Shown one piece after another: positions 55,227-60,000 of a stretch of DNA of 60,000 nt. Numbering within the stretch: position 1 is the stretch's first letter; the number at the start of each line of letters is the position of its first letter. The position numbers and the translations under genes are program-made. The stretch covers positions 42,914,581-42,974,580 of the forward strand of contig OX442314.1 of the NCBI GenBank assembly GCA_949358305.1, read 5' to 3'. This DNA comes from Strigamia acuminata (taxonomy: Eukaryota > Arthropoda > Chilopoda > Geophilomorpha > Linotaeniidae). Below the pieces are notes generated by a model. That model saw only the letters and a list, made by a program, of their open reading frames with translations. It was not told the origin of the DNA and did no database searches.

Positions 55227-58200
55227 CTGCCGGCGGCACGGGACCGGAATGCACCTCCATTTTTATTAAGCGTTGCACAGGTCGCCTAAATTTATTGCTA
55301 TTAGGCATTAACAACTCACAAGAACGCGTTACACCGTCTCTACTGGGGTGTATGTTGATAACACGCGCCATTTTCCAATTAATTCTAGATTTTAGTAAAT
55401 CTTCTACCAACACTACATCTCCTGTCTGAAGTTGACTAGTATTTGGTTTTCCCACTTGTCTTTTTAAGTCGACCAAGTACTCACGGGACCATCGTCGCCA
55501 AAAGTCCATCAAGATGCTTTGACGCCTTTTCCATTGGTGGATAAACGATTGCTGAGTTGGTTCGTTCGATGCAGCGTCTTCAGCGGATGGCAAACTCGTC
55601 AAACTGATCCCCGTCAAAAAATGGGCCGGCGTGAGCGCTTCGGGTTCATTTGGCGCGTCGTAGATGTAAGTAATAGGTCTTTTGTTGATGATGGCCTCTA
55701 CCTGAGTGAGCAAAGTCTCTAATTGAAAGAAGTTGAGAGAGGCTAATCCAATCGTCTTTTTTAAACAAGACTTGACAGTTTGAATCATCCTCTCCCAAAA
55801 TCCTCCCCACCAAGGAGCATTCTCAACGATGAACTTCCACTCAATCCCCTTTTGAGTTAGAAAGCTGCGTACGGAGTCGTCTCTTGTATTTCGCAGCAAA
55901 GCGCACAATTCGCGGTTTGTACGATGGAATGTTGTCCCGTTGTCACTGTAGATAGTTTTTGGCATTCCACGTCGGCTAATGAATCGTTCCAGTACGCCTA
56001 CGAAATCTGAGGTAGTGAGTGAAGGAATTAGTTCTAAGTGTACCGCTCGGATATTGGCACAGGTGAAGAGAGCGATGTACGCCTTGGTCTTTCTTCCACG
56101 CACAACGATTGGTCCTGCGAAATCGACTCCGGTAATGGTGAATGGGCTGCACTGTGACACTCGATCAAAAGGCAGTTGTCCGGGCACTTCTCTCATCAAT
56201 CGTCCATTTATTCTTTTGCAGGTCACACACCTATTTAGGATCGTTTTCAAAGTTCTCCTCGCGGCTGGCGTCCAGTAATTCTGACGGAAATATGCCAGGG
56301 TGGCTGTCAAACCGCAATGGAAAACCTGAGCATGTGAAAACGATAAAATTAATTTGGTGAGTGCGTGATCGGACGGGAGGAGCACGGGGGAGTTTGCAGT
56401 GATGACATCTTTGGAGTTCCTGAGTCGAGTGTCCAATTTGAGCACGCCAGAAACGTCCAAAAAAACTTTTAAGTTTTGTAGTTTTGAATCGGTCAACGGC
56501 TTTTCATTTTGTAGTCGTGTCATCTCGGCTCCGTAACACTCTCGCTGTGCAGCTCGGATCAGTGTTGTCTCGGCCTGTTTGAGTTCGACGACAGTCAGTG
56601 GTCCTTGAACTCTATTTGAGATGTTGACAGTTCGTATATTGGTTGTGAATCGCAGCATCCAAGCCGTGACGCGTCGTAGTCGACTGAACGAACTAAATTT
56701 AGAAAAAATAAAATTCGTGTCAATAACTTGGAGGGATTCGACGTGAGTCTCGATGTCGTCCTCGTCTGAATCGTCTGTTATTTCCACCTCCAAGCTTGGC
56801 CAATTGTCACGTGAGTCCCGCATCCAGTTTGGACCGTTCCACCACAGCTGGTCGTCTATCAATTCGTCGACCGTCAAACCGCGTGTCAAGCGGTCAGCAG
56901 GATTGTCGACGCCCGGCACGTGTCTCCAATTGTCAATTTTTGACTTTTCGCGGATCTCTAACACTCTGTTTTGAATAAATGTTGGTGGCCTTTTAGCTGT
57001 GTTGCGGATCCAATGTATGCATATTTGGGAGTCAGTCCAGTAATGAATTTCACGGCATCTCGTCACCTCTTTGATTTGGTCGGCCATGCGGACTGCTACC
57101 AAGGCCCCCATCAGCTCCAATTTTGGCAACGTTAAGGCTTTGACTGGCGCCACCCTACATTTAGAAAAAATAAAGAACGAATTGATTAAGTCTTCCGTGG
57201 TGTCTTGAATGTAGGCGACAGCCCCGTACGCCTTGGGGCTTGCATCGGAAAAAATGTGGATCTCGCAGTTCATTTCATTCTTCACTCCCAGCCATCTTGG
57301 AATTTGGAATTTGCTCAATTTTGGGATTTGTTCTGCCCATTTAATCCAGTTGAGTCTAAGAGCTTCATCCAATATTTCATCCCATTCCAATTTTCTTAGC
57401 CAAAGTGATTGGAAAAATATCCTGGCGGTGACAGTGAATGGTGTGACGAATCCGAGTGGGTCGAATATCTGGGCGGAAATTTGGACTACTTCTCTCTTCG
57501 TCACTGTTTTGCTGTTTACGCTTGAAATGTTTTCAATTTGTAAACTCAGTTTGTCCGAAGTTGGGTCCCACTTCAATCCTAGTACTTTGGATTCTTCATT
57601 TGATGTCACATTTGCATCTGTAGGATCTTCTTTTCTGAATATTTCGCGTAGTTCAGGAGAATTAGTCTGCCATTTTACTAGTTGCATGCCAGCTGATGAG
57701 AGCATTTCGCGAGCTTGTTCGAATGTCTTCACTGCTTGGTCAATGTCGTCCACCGACGTTATCAGATCGTCCACGTATAAAAATCGACAAAGTAATTCGT
57801 ACGTGGCGGGATATTTGTCTTTATAAATTTTGATGTGACGTTTGATGGTCGCGTTTAGTAGGAAGGGGCTGGGTGCAGCGCCGAAGAGAACACGTGTTTG
57901 GCGTAGTATTCGAATTTTGGCTCGTCCCGTTCCGTCCCAGTTTGCGCAGACCCATAGAAAACGTGTCACATCTCGATCTTTGACTTCAATTTCGATCATG
58001 TGGAATGCCTTGCGAATATCCGATGTCTCGGCGATTTTTCGGAGTCTAAATTTCATCAATACAACAATTAGGGATGGCAGAAAATTAATACCTTTAGATA
58101 GGCAATCGTTTAGTGATAGCTGTCCCTTCCGATGGGCTGACGCGTCGAACACGATCCTCAGTTTCGTTGTGACTCGCTCTTCCTTTATTATTGGCCTGTG

Positions 58201-60000
58201 TGGCATGTAATAAATTGGGTTGGACGTGTCTCCAGTCACTTCTTCAACGATGCCTTGTTCCAGCTGGTCCTCAATGACCTTCTTATATTCTAAATATAAG
58301 TTGGGCTGTCGTCGAAATTTTCTGAGCAGGTTCAAGAAGCGTTGTTCGGCAACTGCAAAGTTGTCTTCGAGCTCGTTGCTGTCGACGATCCACGGCAAGG
58401 CCACCGAGTAATTCTTTCCTGTCCATCGGATTGACTCGTCGAATTTGCGTAGAACTTCGGCTTCGTCTGTATCTGTGATCGACTCGTGCTGGATTCCAAT
58501 GGCCTCCAATTCCCAGAGTTTTTTCATGATATCATCTGTAGAACGCACAAGAGTTATTCGATTAGTTCTCACCGTTGATGCTAGGATGTGCACGCCATTG
58601 GTTGTCTGTCCATGCAACGTCCACCCAAAATTTGTGTTGACCGCTATCAGGTTGTCTTCGATGAATTCTGTTCTTTTTGTTGTAATTTTCCAGTAATTGT
58701 CGACACCGATCAGCAGGTCCACCTCGTCGGAATGTAGAGCCACCTGCTTGCATGCCACTTGGACTCCCTTCTCTTCTAATTTCTTGGTTAGATATTCATT
58801 CGGGACTTCGCAGGGTGTTGACGTCACGTGTGAGATCTCTACGGCTTCGATTGTAATGCGAGGCGTGTCAGCGTGTGTTGGAGTGAGAGTTAATTCCACC
58901 TTGTTGTGGATTCCAGTCGTCGGCTCGCGACCAAACACGGACAAAGTCATTTGCTCGGTTCCTATAATTTTTAGATTTAGTTTTCTCAACAGGTCAGTTC
59001 TTATAAATGTCCGTTGTGCTCCGCCATCGACGTAGCACACGGCTGGTTTCGTTATTTTTTCACCAATCACGTTCACCATCATCACCATTAAAAACTCATA
59101 TTTTCGATTGTTTCTACTCACGACGGCAGAAGCGTGTGTTTTTGACGCAGTGTTGTCGATCGAGTTGGCTCGTGGTTGATCGCAGATTTGCGTGTGGTGT
59201 AGGCCGTCGCATCGGAAGCACTTCATGGTGGTGCGGCAATCTTCAGTCTTATGGGGTGTTTTGCCTAAACATCTCATACATGTTCCTTGCGCTTGAATTT
59301 TCCTTCTTCGCTCTTCCACTGAGAGTGGGCACGTTTTTCGGCTGTGTTCACTAGAAGAGCAGAATTGACATTTATTCATTACCACCGAGAGCGAGTTTAC
59401 GGAGCTCTCCTTGGCTCCTCCTCTGCGTCGATGCGGCTTCCCCTTCGAATCTCCGTTTCCTTTGGTCGGTTCAGTTGACGTGGGTGGTTTGTTCGTTTTT
59501 TGTTGGTTTATCATCATTTCGTATCGATTCTCCTTTAACAAAAATTCTCGCACCCACGACATTAATCTGTTTACCGATCGTTCGCCCTCGCAGTCGTCGT
59601 CGTATTTTCGCATCACGGTCCTCGGAATGGCTGCGGCCAAGACGGGAAACAGCATGCGCTGAATTTCTACGAGCGGGACTTCGATATTTGACAGGTTTTC
59701 CACGTTTATTTCCACGTGTCGGTGCAGTTTTTGTAGTCCAACAATGTCTCGTTCACTACTAATGATTGGCAAATTTAATAAGTTAGACAAAAACCTGTTT
59801 TCTAATACTGCCCGATCACAGTATTTTTTCGTCAGTCGGTTTACAGCCACGGCGTAGTTAGCGGCGTTTATTTCGAGTGTTCGAATTTCCTCCATCGCGT
59901 CGCCGAGCAGGTGAGCACGTAAGTGCAGCAGTTTTTGTTCCTCGTCGAGTGTCGCGTCGTCTGCAACTTGTACGCAGAACGTCTTCCAGAAACCTCCCCA
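55222..60000 (-). CDS. BEL/Pao retrotransposon polyprotein, N-terminus off window
   Basis: 1592 codons open from the window edge to TGA 55222. The Met at 59895 is internal, because codons 5' of it (WGGFWKTFCV, EEQKLLHLRAHLLGDAMEEI) match the Gag-like DUF1759 region. Next are zinc knuckles (CQFCSSSEHSRKTC, CMRCLGKTPHKTEDC and CFRCDGLHHTQIC, about 210-275) and a retropepsin (CYVDGGAQRTFI, about 322). The Pao-type RT has FLYVDDLITS (about 740). RNase H has IFSDASPKAYG, LPKLELMGAL, YWTDSQ and NPADRLTRG. The integrase has an H2C2 finger (HCGLTATLAY..CVTC) and GVDFAGP, YSDNGTTF and WWGGFWERM, all DDE residues. A DUF5641-like tail (LQTGDVVLVEDLL) ends it. No stop or frameshift, so possibly young and active. 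Confidence 0.95.
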   Translation of the reverse strand, partial: WGGFWKTFCVQVADDATLDEEQKLLHLRAHLLGDAMEEIRTLEINAANYAVAVNRLTKKYCDRAVLENRFLSNLLNLPIISSERDIVGLQKLHRHVEINVENLSNIEVPLVEIQRMLFPVLAAAIPRTVMRKYDDDCEGERSVNRLMSWVREFLLKENRYEMMINQQKTNKPPTSTEPTKGNGDSKGKPHRRRGGAKESSVNSLSVVMNKCQFCSSSEHSRKTCPLSVEERRRKIQAQGTCMRCLGKTPHKTEDCRTTMKCFRCDGLHHTQICDQPRANSIDNTASKTHASAVVSRNNRKYEFLMVMMVNVIGEKITKPAVCYVDGGAQRTFIRTDLLRKLNLKIIGTEQMTLSVFGREPTTGIHNKVELTLTPTHADTPRITIEAVEISHVTSTPCEVPNEYLTKKLEEKGVQVACKQVALHSDEVDLLIGVDNYWKITTKRTEFIEDNLIAVNTNFGWTLHGQTTNGVHILASTVRTNRITLVRSTDDIMKKLWELEAIGIQHESITDTDEAEVLRKFDESIRWTGKNYSVALPWIVDSNELEDNFAVAEQRFLNLLRKFRRQPNLYLEYKKVIEDQLEQGIVEEVTGDTSNPIYYMPHRPIIKEERVTTKLRIVFDASAHRKGQLSLNDCLSKGINFLPSLIVVLMKFRLRKIAETSDIRKAFHMIEIEVKDRDVTRFLWVCANWDGTGRAKIRILRQTRVLFGAAPSPFLLNATIKRHIKIYKDKYPATYELLCRFLYVDDLITSVDDIDQAVKTFEQAREMLSSAGMQLVKWQTNSPELREIFRKEDPTDANVTSNEESKVLGLKWDPTSDKLSLQIENISSVNSKTVTKREVVQISAQIFDPLGFVTPFTVTARIFFQSLWLRKLEWDEILDEALRLNWIKWAEQIPKLSKFQIPRWLGVKNEMNCEIHIFSDASPKAYGAVAYIQDTTEDLINSFFIFSKCRVAPVKALTLPKLELMGALVAVRMADQIKEVTRCREIHYWTDSQICIHWIRNTAKRPPTFIQNRVLEIREKSKIDNWRHVPGVDNPADRLTRGLTVDELIDDQLWWNGPNWMRDSRDNWPSLEVEITDDSDEDDIETHVESLQVIDTNFIFSKFSSFSRLRRVTAWMLRFTTNIRTVNISNRVQGPLTVVELKQAETTLIRAAQRECYGAEMTRLQNEKPLTDSKLQNLKVFLDVSGVLKLDTRLRNSKDVITANSPVLLPSDHALTKLILSFSHAQVFHCGLTATLAYFRQNYWTPAARRTLKTILNRCVTCKRINGRLMREVPGQLPFDRVSQCSPFTITGVDFAGPIVVRGRKTKAYIALFTCANIRAVHLELIPSLTTSDFVGVLERFISRRGMPKTIYSDNGTTFHRTNRELCALLRNTRDDSVRSFLTQKGIEWKFIVENAPWWGGFWERMIQTVKSCLKKTIGLASLNFFQLETLLTQVEAIINKRPITYIYDAPNEPEALTPAHFLTGISLTSLPSAEDAASNEPTQQSFIHQWKRRQSILMDFWRRWSREYLVDLKRQVGKPNTSQLQTGDVVLVEDLLKSRINWKMARVINIHPSRDGVTRSCELLMPNSNKFRRPVQRLIKMEVHSGPVPPAV

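Noticed and set aside
55519-59762. Plus-strand frames opposite the BEL polyprotein
   Set aside because: Antisense shadows; no domains of their own.
1-60000. tRNA, rRNA or telomeric repeats
   Set aside because: Looked for and not found by eye; a tRNAscan or Rfam run would be needed to exclude a small RNA gene.

Overview
This is a window of an animal nuclear genome, most likely a small-intron invertebrate (arthropod-like). The basis is two intact-looking retrotransposon polyproteins (Gypsy and BEL/Pao), a CR1/L2-like LINE fragment, MITEs, a BTB-BACK gene, a TRAF/MATH gene, an F-type-lectin-like gene and introns of about 64-70 bp with GT..AG ends. The species cannot be named from the sequence. 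A 200-base N run (29503-29702) shows a draft assembly.

Bases 1-29064 contain no convincing gene. They are a head-to-tail array of inverted-repeat (foldback-like) elements. Each element has ends made of a GC-rich minisatellite (GTTAACGGCCCG-type units), an inner inverted repeat of about 107-250 bp, and a body. Body and end lengths vary between elements. The elements are separated by 18 copies of one 92-bp spacer. Spacer-to-spacer distances are quantised: 357 bp recurs five times, and three full blocks measure 2679, 3694 and 4709 bp, that is 2679 plus 0, 1 or 2 copies of a 1015-bp unit. The 1015-bp unit itself carries three imperfect hairpins. One block (10504-12364) contains a nested TIR element and is duplicated in part at 28111-29064.

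Bases 29065-43400 are intergenic and repeat-rich. They hold a TA-flanked MITE (29148-29397), a family of degenerate foldback repeats (30965-34790), an interspersed repeat also found at 13404-13990, a 392-bp hAT-type MITE with a perfect 8-bp target duplication (36458-36849), a 3.3-kb palindrome-dense foldback structure (38870-42135) and a LINE fragment.

Bases 43400-60000 hold the coding sequences. On the minus strand is a Gypsy gag-pol (48856 down to 43598) split by a 1157-bp solo-LTR-like insertion flanked by GCGT duplications. On the plus strand is an F-type-lectin-like membrane protein locus in two copies, both damaged. On the minus strand follow an intact intronless BTB-BACK gene, then two exons of a TRAF/MATH gene. 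A BEL/Pao element whose polyprotein runs off the window end lies directly 5' of those exons, probably in an intron. The genes do not form an operon or pathway; the main story is repeat amplification and nested transposition around a few host genes.
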